NCBI GenBank assembly: GCA_964036045.1
Contig: OZ038398.1
Span: 24,174,052-24,238,051 of the forward strand
Length of the DNA stretch: 64,000 nucleotides
Origin: Eutreptiella sp. 'Long Island Sound 2002'
Taxonomy: Eukaryota; Euglenozoa; Euglenophyceae; Eutreptiales; Eutreptiaceae
Direction: 5' to 3'
Shown here: positions 49,520 through 62,640 of the stretch, piece after piece
How the letters are laid out: each line of letters opens with the position of its first letter
Position numbering within the stretch: position 1 is the stretch's first letter
Position numbers and translations under genes: made by a program
Notes under the pieces: model-generated
The model's input: the letters and a program-made list of their open reading frames with translations, nothing else
What the model was told of the DNA's origin: nothing
The model's database searches: none

Positions 49520-52440
49520 CATGTCCCGGAATCACCGGAACATGTTCCGGAAGCACCGGAACATGTTCCGGAAGGACCGGAACATGTTCCGGAAGCGCCG
49601 CAACATGTTCTGGAAGCACCGGAACATGTTCCGGAACCGCCGGAACATGTTCCGGAAGCGTCGGAACATGTTCCGGAAGCGCCAGAACATGCTTCGGAAG
49701 CGCCGGAACATGTTCCGGAAGCGCCGGAACATGTTCCGGAAGCGCCGGAACATGTTCCGGAAGCACCGGAACATGTTCCGGAAGCACCGTAACATGTTTC
49801 GGAAGCGCCGGAACATGTTCCGGAAGGACCCGAACAAGTTCCGGAAGAACCGGAACATGTTCCGAAAGGACCGGAACATGTTCCGGAAGCGCCGGAACAT
49901 GTTCCGGAAGGACCGGAACATGTTCCGGAAGCGCCGGGACATGTTCCGGAAGGACCGGAACATGTTCCGGAAGCGCCGGAACATGTTCCGGAAGGACCCG
50001 AACATGTTCCGGAAGCGCCGGAACATGTTCCGGTCCTTCCGGAACATGTTCCGGAAGGACCGGAACATGTCCCGGAATCACCGGAACATGTTCCGGAAGC
50101 ACCGGAACATGTTCCGGAAGCACCGAAACATGTTCCGGAAGCACCGGAACATGTTCCGGAAGCACCGGAACATGTTCCGGAAGCGCCGGAACATGTTCCG
50201 GAAGCGCCGGAACATGTTCCGGAAGCGCCGGAACATGTTCCGGAAGCGTCGGAACATGTTCCGGAAGCGCCAGAACATGCTCCGGAAGCGCCGGAACATG
50301 TTCCGGAAGCACCGGAACATGTTCCGGAAGCACCGGAACATGTTCCGGAAGCACCGGAACATGTTCCGGAAGCACCGGAACATGTTCCGGAAGCACCGCA
50401 ACATGTTCCGGAAGCGCCGGAACATGTTCCGGAAGCGCCGGAACATGTTCCGGAAGCACCGGAACATGTTCCGGAAGCGCCGGAACATGTTCCGGAAGGA
50501 CCGGAACATGTTCCGGAAGGACCGGAACATGTTCCGGAAGCGCCGGAACATGTTCCGGAAGCGTCGGAACATGTTCCGGAAGCGCCAGAACATGCTCCGG
50601 AAGCGCCGGAACATGTTCCGGAAGCACCGGAACATGTTCCGGAAGCACCGGAACATGTTCCGGAAGCACCGGAACATGTTCCGGAAGCACCGCAACATGT
50701 TCCGGAAGCGCCGGAACATGTTCCGGAAGCGCCGGAACATGTTCCGGAAGCACCGGAACATGTTCCGGAAGCGCCGGAACATGTTCCGGAAGGACCGGAA
50801 CATCTTCCGGAAGGACCGGAACATGTTCCGGAAGCGCCAGAACATGTTCCGGAAGGACCGGATCATGTTCCGGAAGCGCCGGGACATGTTCCAGAAGCGC
50901 CGGAACATGTTCCGGAAGCACCGGAACATGTTCCGGAAGCGCCGCAACATGTTCTGGAAGCACCGGAACATGTTCCGGAACCGCCGGAACATGTTCCGGA
51001 AGCGCCGGAACATGTTCCGGAAGCGCCAGAACATGCTTCGGAAGCGCCGGAACATGTTCCGGAAGCGCCAGAACATGTTCCGGAAGCGCCGGAACATGTT
51101 CCGGAAGCACCGGAACATGTTCCGGAAGCACCGTAACATGTTTCGGAAGCGCCGGAACATGTTCCGGAAGGACCCGAACAAGTTCCGGAAGAACCGGAAC
51201 ATGTTCCGAAAGGACCGGAACATGTTCCGGAAGCGCCGGAACATGTTCCGGAAGGACCGGAACATGTTCCGGAAGGACCGGAACATGTTCCGGAAGGACC
51301 GGAACATGTCCCGGAATCACCGGAACATGTTCCGGAAGCACCGGAACATGTTCCGGAAGCACCGGAACATGTTCCGGAAGCGCCGGAACATGTTCCGGAA
51401 GCGCCGGAACATGTTCCGGAAGCGCCGGAACATGTTCCGGAAGCGCCGGAACATGTTCCGGAAGCGTCGGAACATGTTCCGGAAGCGCCAGAACATGCTC
51501 CAGAAGCGCCGGAACATGTTCCGGAAACACCGGAACATGTTCCGGAAGCACCGGAACATGTTCCGGAAACACCGGAACATGTTCCGGAAGCGCCGGAACA
51601 TGTTCCGGAAGCGCCGGAACATGTTCCGGAAGGACCGGAACATGTTCCGGAAGGACCGGAACATGTTCCGGAAGGACCGGAACATGTTCCGGAAGCGCCG
51701 GGACATGTTCCAGAAGCGCCGGAACATGTTCCGGAAGCACCGGAACATGTTCCGGAAGCACCGGAACATGTTCTGGAAGCGCCGGAACATGTTCCGGTCC
51801 TTCCGGAACATGTTCCGGAAGCACCGGTACATATTCCGGAAGCGCCGCAACATGTTCTGGAAGCACCGGAACATGTTCCGGAACTGCCGGAACATGTTCC
51901 GGAAGCGCCAGAACATGCTTCGGAAGCGCCGGAACATGTTCCGGAAGCACCGGAACATGTTCCGGAAGCACCGGAACATGTTTCGGAAGCGCCGGAACAT
52001 GTTCCGGAAGGACCCGAACATGTTTCGGAAGAACCGGAACATGTTCCGAAAGGACCGGAACATGTTCCGGAAGCACCGGAAAATGTTCCGGAAGCGCCGG
52101 AACATGTTCCGGAAGGACCCGAACAAGTTCCGGAAGAACCGGAACATGTTCCGAAAGGACCGGAACATGTTCCGGAAGCACCGGACCATGTTCCGGAAGC
52201 ACCGGAACATGTTCCGGAAGCGCCGGAACATGTTCCGGAAGCACCGGAACATGTCCCGGAAGCGCCGGAACATACACCGGAACATGTTCCGGAAGCGCCG
52301 GCACATGTTCCGGAAGCGCCGGAACATGTTCCGGAAGGACCGGAACATGTTCCGGAAGCGCCGGAACATGTTCCGGAAGCGCCGGAACATGTTCCGGAAA
52401 CACCGGAACATGTTTCGGAAGCACCGGAACATGTTCTAGA
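49520..52440. repeat. About 2.9-kb higher-order repeat, copy 1
   Basis: This segment ends at CATACA (52,271) and a TCTAGA variant (52,435). The next copy ends with the same pair at 55,202 and 55,366, an offset of 2,931 bp for both. Internal landmarks (CATGTCCCGGAATCACC, flipped TCCTT, AAGCGTC with CATGCTTCGG, GAACAAGTTCC) keep their order but their offsets vary by whole units. Confidence 0.82.
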
Positions 52441-55371
52441 CGCGCCGGAACATGTTCTGGAAGCGCCGGAACATGTTCCGGAAGGACCGGAACATGTTCC
52501 GGAAGGACCGGAACATGTTCCGGAAGCGCCGGAACATGTTGCGGAAGCGCCGGAACATGTTCCGGAAGGACCGGAACATGTTCCGGAAGCGCCGGCACAT
52601 GTTCCGGAAGCGCCGGAACATGTTCCGGAAGCGCCGGAACATGTTCCGGAAGGACCGGAACATGTTCCGGAAGCACCGGAACATGTTCCGGAAGCACCGT
52701 AACATGTTTCGGAAGCGCCGGAACATGTTCCGGAAGGACCCGAACAAGTTCCGGAAGAACCGGAACATGTTCCGAAAGGACCGGAACATGTTCCGGAAGC
52801 GCCGGAACATGTTCCGGAAGGACCGGAACATGTTCCGGAAGCGCCGGGACATGTTCCGGAAGGACCGGAACATGTTCCGGAAGCGCCGGAACATGTTCCG
52901 GAAGGACCCGAACATGTTCCGGAAGCGCCGGAACATGTTCCGGTCCTTCCGGAACATGTTCCGGAAGGACCGGAACATGTCCCGGAATCACCGGAACATG
53001 TTCCGGAAGCACCGGAACATGTTCCGGAAGCACCGGAACATGTTCCGGAAGCACCGGAACATGTTCCGGAAGCACCGGAACATGTTCCGGAAGCGCCGGA
53101 ACATGTTCCGGAAGCGCCGGAACATGTTCCGGAAGCGCCGGAACATGTTCCGGAAGCGTCGGAACATGTTCCGGAAGCGCCAGAACATGCTCCGGAAGCG
53201 CCGGAACATGTTCCGGAAGCGCCGGAACATGTTCCGGAAGCACCGGAACATGTTCCGGAAGCACCGGAACATGTTCCGGAAGCACCGGAACATGTTCCGG
53301 AAGCACAGGAACATGTTCCGGAAGCACCGGAACATGTTCCGGAAGCGCCGGAACATGTTCCGGAAGCGCCGGAACATGTTCCGGAAGGACCGGAACATGT
53401 TCCGGAAGGACCGGAACATGTTCCAGAAGCGCCGGAACATGTTCCGGCGCTTCCGGAACATGTTCCGGAAGCGCCGGAACATGTTCCGGAAGGACCGGAA
53501 CATGTTCCGGAAGGACCGGAACATGTTCCGGAAGCGCCAGAACATGTTCCGGAAGGACCGGATCATGTTCCGGAAGCGCCGGGACATGTTCCAGAAGCGC
53601 CGGAACATGTTCCGGAAGCACCGGAACATGTTCCGGAAGCGCCGCAACATGTTCTGGAAGCACCGGAACATGTTCCGGAACCGCCGGAACATGTTCCGGA
53701 AGCGTCGGAACATGTTCCGGAAGCGCCAGAACATGCTTCGGAAGCGCCGGAACATGTTCCGGAAGCGCCGGAACATGTTCCGGAAGCACCGGAACATGTT
53801 CCGGAAGCACCGTAACATGTTTTGGAAGCGCCGGAACATGTTCCGGAAGGACCCGAACAAGTTCCGGAAGAACCGGAACATGTTCCGAAAGGACCGGAAC
53901 ATGTTCCGGAAGCGCCGGAACATGTTCCGGAAGGACCGGAACATGTTCCGGAAGCGCCGGGACATGTTCCGGAAGGACCGGAACATGTTCCGGAAGCGCC
54001 GGAAAATGTTCCGGAAGGACCCGAACATGTTCCGGAAGCGCCGGAACATGTTCCGGTCCTTCCGGAACATGTTCCGGAAGGACCGGAACATGTCCCGGAA
54101 TCACCGGAACATGTTCCGGAAGCACCGGAACATGTTCCGGAAGCACCGGAACATGTTCCGGAAGCACCGGAACATGTTCCGGAAGCGCCGGAACATGTTC
54201 CGGAAGCGCCGGAACATGTTCCGGAAGCGCCGGAACATGTTCCGGAAGCGCCGGAACATGCTCCGGAAGCGCCGGAACATGTTCCGGAAGCACCGGAACA
54301 TGTTCCGGAAGCACCGGAACATGTTCCGGAAGCACCGGAACATGTTCCGGAAGCACCGCAACATGTTCCGGAAGCACCGCAACATGTTCCGGAAGCGCCG
54401 GAACATGTTCCGGAAGGACCGGAACATGTTCCGGAAGGACCGGAACATGTTCCGGAAGCACCGGAACATGTTCCGGAAGCGCCAGAACATGTTCCGGAAG
54501 GACCGGAACATGTTCCGGAAGCGCCGGGACATGTTCCAGAAGCGCCGGAACATGTTCCGGAAGCACCGGAACATGTTCCGGAAGCACCGGAACATGTTCC
54601 GGAAGCACCGGAACATGTTCTGGAAGCGCCGGAACATGTTCCGGTCCTTCCGGAACATGTTCCGGAAGGACCGGTACATATTCCGGAAGCGCCGCAACAT
54701 GTTCTGGAAGCACCGGAACATGTTCCGGAACCGCCGGAACATGTTCCGGAAGCGTCGGAACATGTTCCGGAAGCGCCAGAACATGCTTCGGAAGCGCCGG
54801 AACATGTTCCGGAAGCACCGGAACATGTTCCGGAAGCACCGGAACATGTTTCGGAAGCGCCGGAACATGTTCCGGAAGGACCCGAACATGTTTCGGAAGA
54901 ACCGGAACATGTTCCGAAAGGACCGGAACATGTTCCGGAAGCACCGGAAAATGTTCCGGAAGCGCCGGAACATGTTCCGGAAGGACCCGAACAAGTTCCG
55001 GAAGAACCGGAACATGTTCCGAAAGGACCGGAACATGTTCCGGAAGCACCGGACCATGTTCCGGAAGCACCGGAACATGTTCCGGAAGCACCGGAACATG
55101 TTCCGGAAGCAGCGGAACATGTTCCGGAAGCACCGGAACATGTTCCGGAAGCGCCGGAACATGTTCCGGAAGCACCGGAACATGTCCCGGAAGCGCCGGA
55201 ACATACACCGGAACATGTTCCGGAAGCGCCGGCACATGTTCCGGAAGCGCCGGAACATGTTCCGGAAGGACCGGAACATGTTCCGGAAGCGCCGGAACAT
55301 GTTCCGGAAGCGCCGGAACATGTTCCGGAAACACCGGAACATGTTTCGGAAGCACCGGAACATGTTCTAGA
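52441..55371. repeat. About 2.9-kb higher-order repeat, copy 2
   Basis: This is the second copy of the 49.5-52.4 kb block, with TCTAGA at 55,366. Another TCTAGA at 46,212 and related CTGGACGCGCC variants at about 47,150, 56,390, 57,418, 59,908 and 60,532 mark older relatives. Its last portion (CATGTCCCGGAATCACC at about 54,090 to TCTAGA) is 147 bp, seven units, longer than in copy 1. Confidence 0.82.
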
Positions 55372-55679
55372 CGCGCCGGAACATGTTCTGGAAGCGCCGG
55401 AACATGTTCCGGAAGGACCGGAACATGTTCCGGAAGGACCGGAACATGTTCCGGAAGGACCGGAACATGTTCCGGAAGCGCCGGAACATGTTCCGGAAGC
55501 GCCGGAACATGTTCCGGAAGGACCGGAACATGTTCCGGAAGCGCAGGCACATGTTCCGGAAGCGCCGGAACATGTTCCGGAAGCGCCGGAACATGTTCCG
55601 GAAGGACCGGAACATGTTCCGGAAGCACCGGAACATGTTCCGGAAGCGCCGGAACATGTTCCGGAAGCACCGGAACATG

Positions 55680-58110
55680 TTCCGGAAGGACCGGAACATG
55701 TTCCGGAAGCGCCGCAACATGTTCTGGAAGCACCGGAACATGTTCCGGAACCGCCGGAACATGTTCCGGAAGCGTCGGAACATGTTCCGGAAGCGCCAGA
55801 ACATGCTTCGGAAGCGCCGGAACATGTTCCGGAAGCGCCGGAACATGTTCCGGAAGCGCCGGAACATGTTGAGGAGGCACCGGAACATGTTCCGGAAGCA
55901 CCGGAACATGTTTCGGGAGCGCCGGAACATGTTCCGGAAGGACCCGAACAAGTTCCGGAAGAACCGGAACATGTTCCGGAAGGACCGGAACATGTTCCGG
56001 AAGCACCGGAACATGTTCCGGAAGCGCCGGAACATGTTCCGGAAGCGCCGGAACATGTTCCGGAAGGACCGGAACATGTTCCGGAAGCACCGGACCATGT
56101 TCCGGAAGCACCGGAACATGTTCCGGAAGCAGCGGAACATGTTCCGGAAGCACCGGAACATGTTCCGGAAGCGCCGGAACATGTTCCGGAAGCACCGGAA
56201 CATGTCCCGGAAGCGCCGGAACATACACCGGAACATGTTCCGGAAGCGCCGGAACATGTTCCGGAAGCGCCGGAACACGTTCCGGAAGGACCGGAACATG
56301 TTCCGGAAGCGCCGGAACATGTTCCGGAAGCGCCGGAACATGTTCCGGAAACCCCGGAACATGTTCCGGAAGCACCGGAACATGTTCTGGACGCGCCGGA
56401 ACATGCTCCGGAAGCGCCGGAACATGTTCCGGAAGGACCGGAACATGTTCCGGAAGGACCGGAACATGTTCCGGAAGCGCCGGAACATGTTCCGGAAGCG
56501 CCGGAACATGTTCCGGAAGGACCGGAACATGTTCCGGAAGCGCCGGCACATGTTCCGGAAGCGCCGGAACATGTTCCGGAAGCGCCGGAACATGTTCCGG
56601 AAGGACCGGTACATGTTCCGGAAGCGCCGGAACATGTTCCGGAAGCGCCGGAACGTGTTCCGGAAGCGCCGGAACATGTTCCGGAAGGACCGGAACATGT
56701 TCCGGCAGCGCCGGGACATGTTCCGGAAGCACCGGAACATGTTCCGGAAGCACCGGAACATGTTCCGGAAGCGCCGGAACATGTTCCGGAAGCGCCCGAA
56801 CATGTTCCGGAACGACCGGAACATGTTCCGGAAGCGCCCGAACATGTTCCGGAAGCGCCGGAACATGTTCCGGAAGCACCGGAACATGTTCCGGAAGCAC
56901 CGGAACATGTTCCGGAATCACCGGAACATGTTCCGGAAACACCGGAATATGTTCCGGAAGGACCGGAACATCTTCCGGAAGCGCCGGAACATGTTCCGGA
57001 AGCGCCGGAACATGTTCCGGAAGCACCGGAACATGTTCCGGAAGGACCGGAACATGTTCTGGAAGCGCCGGAACATGTTCTGGAAGCACCGGAACATGTT
57101 CCGGAAGCGCCGGAACATGTTCCGGAAGCGTCGGAACATGTTCCGGAAGCGCCAGAACATGCTCCGGAAGCGCCGGAACATGTTCCGGAAGCGCCGGAAC
57201 ATGTTCTGGAAGCACCGGAACATGTTCGGGAAGGACCCGAACAAGTTCCGGAAGGACCGGAACATGTTCCGGAAGCACCGGAACATTTTCCGGAAGCACC
57301 GGAACATGTTCCGGAAGGACCGGAACATGTTCCGGAAGCCCCGGAACATGTTCCGGAAGCCCCGGAACATGTTCCGGAAGGACCGGAACATGTTCCGGAA
57401 GCACCGGAACATGTTCTGGACGCGCCGGAACATGTTCTGGAAGCGCCGGAACATGTTCCGGAAGGACCGGAACATGTTCCGGAAGGACCGGAACATGTTC
57501 CGGAAGCGCCGGAACATGTTCCGGAAGCGCCGGAACATGTTCCGGAAGGACCGGAACATGTTCCGGAAGCGCCGGCACATGTTCCGGAAGCGCCGGAACA
57601 TGTTCCGGAAGCGCCGGAACATGTTCCGGAAGCGCCGGAACGTGTTCCGGAAGCGCCGGAACATGTTCCGGAAGGACCGGAACATGTTCCGGCAGCGCCG
57701 GGACATGTTCCGGAAGCACCGGAACATGTTCCGGAAGCACCGGAACATGTTCCGGAAGCGCCGGAACATGTTCCGGAGGCGCCCGAACATGTTCCGGAAG
57801 CACCGGAACATGTTCCGGAAGCACCGGAACATGTTCCGGAAGCACCGGAACATGTTCCGGAAGCGCCGGAACATGTTCCGGAAGCGCCCGAACATGTTCC
57901 GGAACGACCGGAACATGTTCCGGAAGCGCCCGAACATGTTCCGGAAGCGCCGGAACATGTTCCGGAAGCGCCAGAACATGCTCCGGAAGCGCCGGAACAT
58001 GTTCCGGAAGCGCCGGAACATGTTCCGGAAGCGCCGGAACATGTTCCGGAAGCACCGGAACATGTTCCGGAAGGACCCGAACAAGTTCCGGAAGGACCGG
58101 AACATGTTCC
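55680..58110. repeat. Higher-order blocks with GCAGCGCCGGGACATG landmark
   Basis: A CAGCGCCGGGACATG unit at about 56,706 and 57,692, followed by AAGCA units, AAGCGCCCG and a unique AACGACC unit, occurs twice roughly 1 kb apart. Each is followed by CATGCTCC, GAACAAGTTCC and AACATTTTCC units. The copies are imperfect. Confidence 0.65.
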
Positions 58111-59219
58111 GGAAGCACCGGAACATTTTCCGGAAGCACCGGAACATGTTCCGGAAGCGCCGGAACATGTGCCGGAAGGACCGGAACATGTTCCGGAAGC
58201 CCCGGAACATGTTCCGGAAGCCCCGGAACACGTTCCGGAAGGACCGGAACATGTTCCGGAAGGACCGAAACGTGTTCCGGAAGGACCGGCACATGTTCTG
58301 GAAGCGCCGGCACATGTTCCGGAAGCGCCGGAACATCTTCCGGAAGGACCGGAACATCTTCCGGAAGGACCGGAACATGTTCCAGAAGCGCCGGAACATG
58401 TTCCGGAAGCACCGGAACATGTTCCGGAAGCACCGGAACATGTTCCGGACGCGCCGGAACATGTTCCGGAAGCACCGGAACATGTTCCGGAAGCGCCAGA
58501 ACATGTTCCGGAAGCGCCGGAACATGTTCCGGAAGGACCGGAACATGTTCCGGAAGCGCCGGAACATGTTCCGGAAGGAGCCCGAACATGTTCCGGAAGC
58601 GCCGGAACATGTCCCGGAAGGACCGGAACATGTTCAGGAAGCACCGGAACATAATCCGGAAGCACCGGAACATGTTCCGGAAGCACCGGAACATGTTCCG
58701 GAAGGACCGGAACATGTTCCGGAAGCGCCGGAACATGTTCCGGGAGGACCGGAACATGTTCCGGAAGGACCGGAACATGTTCCGGAAGGACCGGAACATG
58801 TTCCGGAAGCGCCGGAACATGTTCCGGAAGGACCGGAACATGTTCCGGAAGCGCCGGGACATGTTCCAGAAGCGCCGGAACATGTTCCGGAAGGACCGGA
58901 ACATGTTCCGGCGCTTCCGGAACATGTTCCGGAAGCACCGGTACATGTTCCGGAAGCACCGGAACATGTTCCGGAAGCGCCGGAACATGTTCTGGAAGCA
59001 CCGGAACATGTTCCGGAAGGACCGGAACATATTCCGGAAGCGCCGCAACATGTTCTGGAAGCACCGGAACATGTTCCGGAACCGCCGGAACATGTTCCGG
59101 AAGCGTCAGAACATGTTCCGAAAGCGCCAGAACATGCTTCGGAAGCGCCCGAACATGTTCCGGAAGCGCCGGAACATGTTCCGGAAGCGCCGGGACATGT
59201 TCCAGAAGCGCCGGAACAT

Positions 59220-59770
59220 GTTCCGGAAGGACCGGAACATGTTCCGGCGCTTCCGGAACATGTTCCGGAAGCACCGGTACATGTTCCGGAAGGACCGGAA
59301 CATGTTCCGGAAGCACCGGAAAATGTTCCGGAAGCGCCGGAACATGTTCCGGAAGGACCGGAACATGTTCCGGAAGCACCGGACCATGTTCCGCTGCTTC
59401 CGGAACATGTTCCGGTGCTTCCGGAACATGTTCCGGAAGCACCGGAACATATTCCGGATGGACCGGAACATGTTCCGGAAGGACCGGAACATGTTCCGGA
59501 AGCACCGGAACATGTCCCGGAAGCGCCGGAACATACACCGGAACATGTTCCGGAAGCGCCGGAATATGTTCCGGAAGGACCCGAGCAAGTTCCGGAAGAA
59601 CCGGAACATGTTCCGGAAGGACCGGAACATGTTCCGGAAGCACCGGAAAATGTTCCGGAAGCGCCGGAGCATGTTCCGGAAGGACCGGAACATGTTCCGG
59701 AAGCACCGGACCATGTTCCGCTGCTTCCGGAACATGTTCCGGTGCTTCCGGAACATGTTCCGGAAGCACC
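59220..59770. repeat. Paired CCGCTGCTTCC block with flipped spacers
   Basis: The series GGAAAATG, AAGGA, GGACCATG, CCGCTGCTTCC, a second flipped TGCTT, and a GGAACATATTCC unit occurs at about 59,300-59,460 and 59,640-59,790. The marker spacing is 327 bp, exactly 15 units plus the 12-bp CATACA unit between them. Confidence 0.8.
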
Positions 59771-61439
59771 GGAACATATTCCGGAAGGACCGGAACATCT
59801 TCCGGAAGGACCGGAACATGTTCCGGAAGCGCCGGAACATGTTCCGGAAGCGCCGGAACATGTTCCGGAAACACCGGAACATGTTCCGGAAGCACCGGAA
59901 CATGTTCTGGACGCGCCGGAACATGTTCCGGAAGCGCCGGAACATGTTCCGGAAGGACCGGAACATGTTCCGGAAGGACCGGAACATGTTCCGGAAGGAC
60001 CGGAACATGTTCCGGAAGCGCCGGCACATGTTCCGGAATCGCCGGAACATGTTCCGGAAGCGCCGGAACATGTTCCGGAAGGACCGGAACATGTTCCGGA
60101 AGGACCGGAACATGTTCCGGAAGCGCCGGAACATGTTCCGGAAGGACCGGAACATGTTCCGGAAGCACCGGAACATGTTCCGGAAGCAGCGGAACATGTT
60201 CCAGAAGAGCCGGAACATGTTCCGGAGGCGCCGGAACATGTTCCGGAAGCACCGGAACATGTTCCAGAAGAGCCGGAACATCTTCCGGAAGCACCGGAAC
60301 ATGTTCCGGAAGGATCGGAACATGTTCCGGAAGCGCCGGAACATACACCGGAACATGTTCCGGAGGCGCCGGAACATGTTCCGGAAGCGCCGGAACATGT
60401 TCCGGAAGGACCGGAACATGTTCCGGAAGGACCGGAACATGTTCCGGAAGCGCCGGAACATGTTCCGGAAGCGCCGGAACATGTTCCGGAAACACCGGAA
60501 CATGTTCCGGAAGCACCGGAACATGTTCTGGACGCGCCGGAACATGTTCCGGAAGCGCCGGAACATGTTCCGGAAGGACCGGAACATGTTCCGGAAGCGC
60601 CGGAACATGTTCCGGAAGGACCGGAACATGTTCCGGAAGCACCGGAACATGTTCCGGAAACTCCGGAACATGGTTCCGGAAGCGCCGGAACATGTTCCGG
60701 AAGCACCGGAACATGTTCCGGAAGCACCGGAACATGTTCCGGAAGCACCGGAACATGTTCCAGAAGAGCCGGAACATCTTCCGGAAGCACCGGAACATGT
60801 TCCGGAAGGATCGGAACATGTTCCGGAAGCGCCGGAACATGTTCCGGAAGGACCGGAACATGTTCCGGAGGGACCGGAACGTGTTCCGGAAGGACCGGCA
60901 CATGTTCTGGAAGCGCCGGCACATGTTCCGGAAGCGCCGGAACATCTTCCGGAAGGACCGGAACATGTTCCGGAAGGACCGGAACATATTCCGGAAGCGC
61001 CGGGACATGTTCCGGAAGCGCCGGAACATGTTCCGGAAGCACCGGAACATGTTCCGGAAGCGCCGGAACATGTTCCGGAAGGACCGGAAGCACCGGAACA
61101 TGTTCCGGATGGACCGGAACATGTTCCGGAAGGACCGGAACATGTTCCGGAAGCACCGGAACATGTTCCGGAAGCGCCGGAACATGTTCCGGAAACACCG
61201 GAACATGTTCCGGAAGCGCCGGAACATGTTCCGGAAGGACCGGAACATGTTCCGGAAGGACCGGAACATGTTCCGGAAGCGCCGGAACATGTTCCGGAAG
61301 CGCCGGAACATGTTCCGGAAGCGCCGGAACATGTTCCGGAAACACCGGAACATGTTCCGGAAGGACCGGAACATGTTCCGGAAGGACCCGAACATGTTCC
61401 GGAATCCCCGGAACATGTTCCGGAAGCGCCGGAACATGT

Positions 61440-62640
61440 TCCGGAAGCACCGGAACATGTTCCGGAAGCACCGGAACATGTTCCAGAAGAGCCGGAACAT
61501 GTTCCGGAGGCGCCGGAACATGTTCCGGAAGCGCCGGAACATGTTCCGGAAACTCCGGAACATGTTCCGGAAGGACCGGAACATGTTCCGGAAGCGCCGG
61601 AACATGTTTCGGAATGACCGGAACATGTTCCGGAAGCGCCGGAACATGTTCCGGAAGGACCGGAACATGTTCCGGAAGCACCGGAACATGTTCCGGAAGC
61701 ACCGGAACATGTTCCAGAAGAGCCGGAACATGTTCCGGAGGCGCCGGAACATGTTCCGGAAGCGCCGGAACATGTTCCGGAAACTCCGGAACATGTTCCG
61801 GAAGGACCGGAACATGTTCCGGAAGCGCCGGAACATGTTCTGGAAGGACCGGAACATGTTCCGGAAGGACCGGAACATGTTCCGGAAGCGCCGGAACATG
61901 TTCCGGAAGGACCGGAACATGGTCCGGAAGCACCGGAACATGTTCCGGAAGCGCCGGAACATGTTCCGGAAGCACCGGAACATGTTCCGGAAGCACCGGA
62001 ACATGTTCCGGAAGCACCGGAACATGTTCCGGAAGCACCGGAACATGTTTCCGGAAGGACCTGAACATGTTTCCGGAAGCGCCGGAACATGTCCCGGAAG
62101 CGCCGGAACATGTTCCAGAAGCGCCGGAACATGTTCCGGAAGGACCGGAACATGTTCCGGAAGGACCGGAACATGTTCCGGAAGGACCCGAACATGTTCC
62201 GGAAGGACCGGAACATGTTCCGGAAGCGCCGGAACATGTTCCGGAAGCACCGGAACATGTTCCGGAAGCACCGGAACATGTTCCAGAAGAGCCGGAACAT
62301 GTTCCGGAGGCGCCGGAACATGTTCCGGAAGCGCCGGAACATGTTCCGGAAGGACCGGAACATGTTCCGGAAGCGCCGGCACACGTTCCGGAAGCGCCAG
62401 AACATGTTCCGGAAGCGCCGGAACATGTTCCGGAAGGACCGGAACATGTTCCGGAAGCGCCGGAACATGTTCCGGAAGCACCGGAACATGTTCCGGAAGC
62501 ACCGGAACATGTTCCAGAAGAGCCGGAACATGTTCCGGAGGCGCCGGAACATGTTCCGGAAGCGCCGGAACATGTTCCGGAAACTCCGGAACATGTTCCG
62601 GAAGGACCGGAACATGTTCCGGAAGCGCCGGAACATGTTC
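61440..62640. repeat. 231-bp higher-order repeat pairs (AAGAG and AACTC spacers)
   Basis: A five-unit motif with spacers AAGAG (TTCCAGAAGAG), AGGCG, AAGCG and AACTC occurs with AAGAG at 61,483, 61,714, 62,283, 62,514 and 63,334. The first and second pairs are each 231 bp apart (11 units). The 569- and 820-bp gaps equal whole units plus the two and one extra T bases (GTTTCCGG) found in those gaps. At 62,283 the motif keeps AAGAG and AGGCG but lacks AACTC. Related units occur near 60,201, 60,264 and 60,760. Confidence 0.88.

Larger units (their letters stand above)
46048..60347. repeat. Dispersed 12-bp truncated units (CCGGAACATACA), seven copies
   Basis: CATACA followed directly by CCGGAACATG occurs at 46,048, 46,984, 52,271, 55,202, 56,222, 59,532 and 60,342. 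The intervals are 936, 5,287, 2,931, 1,020, 3,310 and 810 bp; after subtracting one 12-bp unit, four of the six are exact multiples of 21 (44, 139, 48 and 38 units) and the other two differ by 4 and 1 bp. Copies up to 59.5 kb are preceded by a CATGTCCCGG unit, which makes the junction a single ancestral event copied with its surroundings. Confidence 0.85.

Noticed and set aside
55860-55890. In-frame stop (GTTGAGGAGG) as the end of a gene
   Set aside because: It is a single substituted unit amid unchanged repeats; frames on both sides continue in the same polymer.
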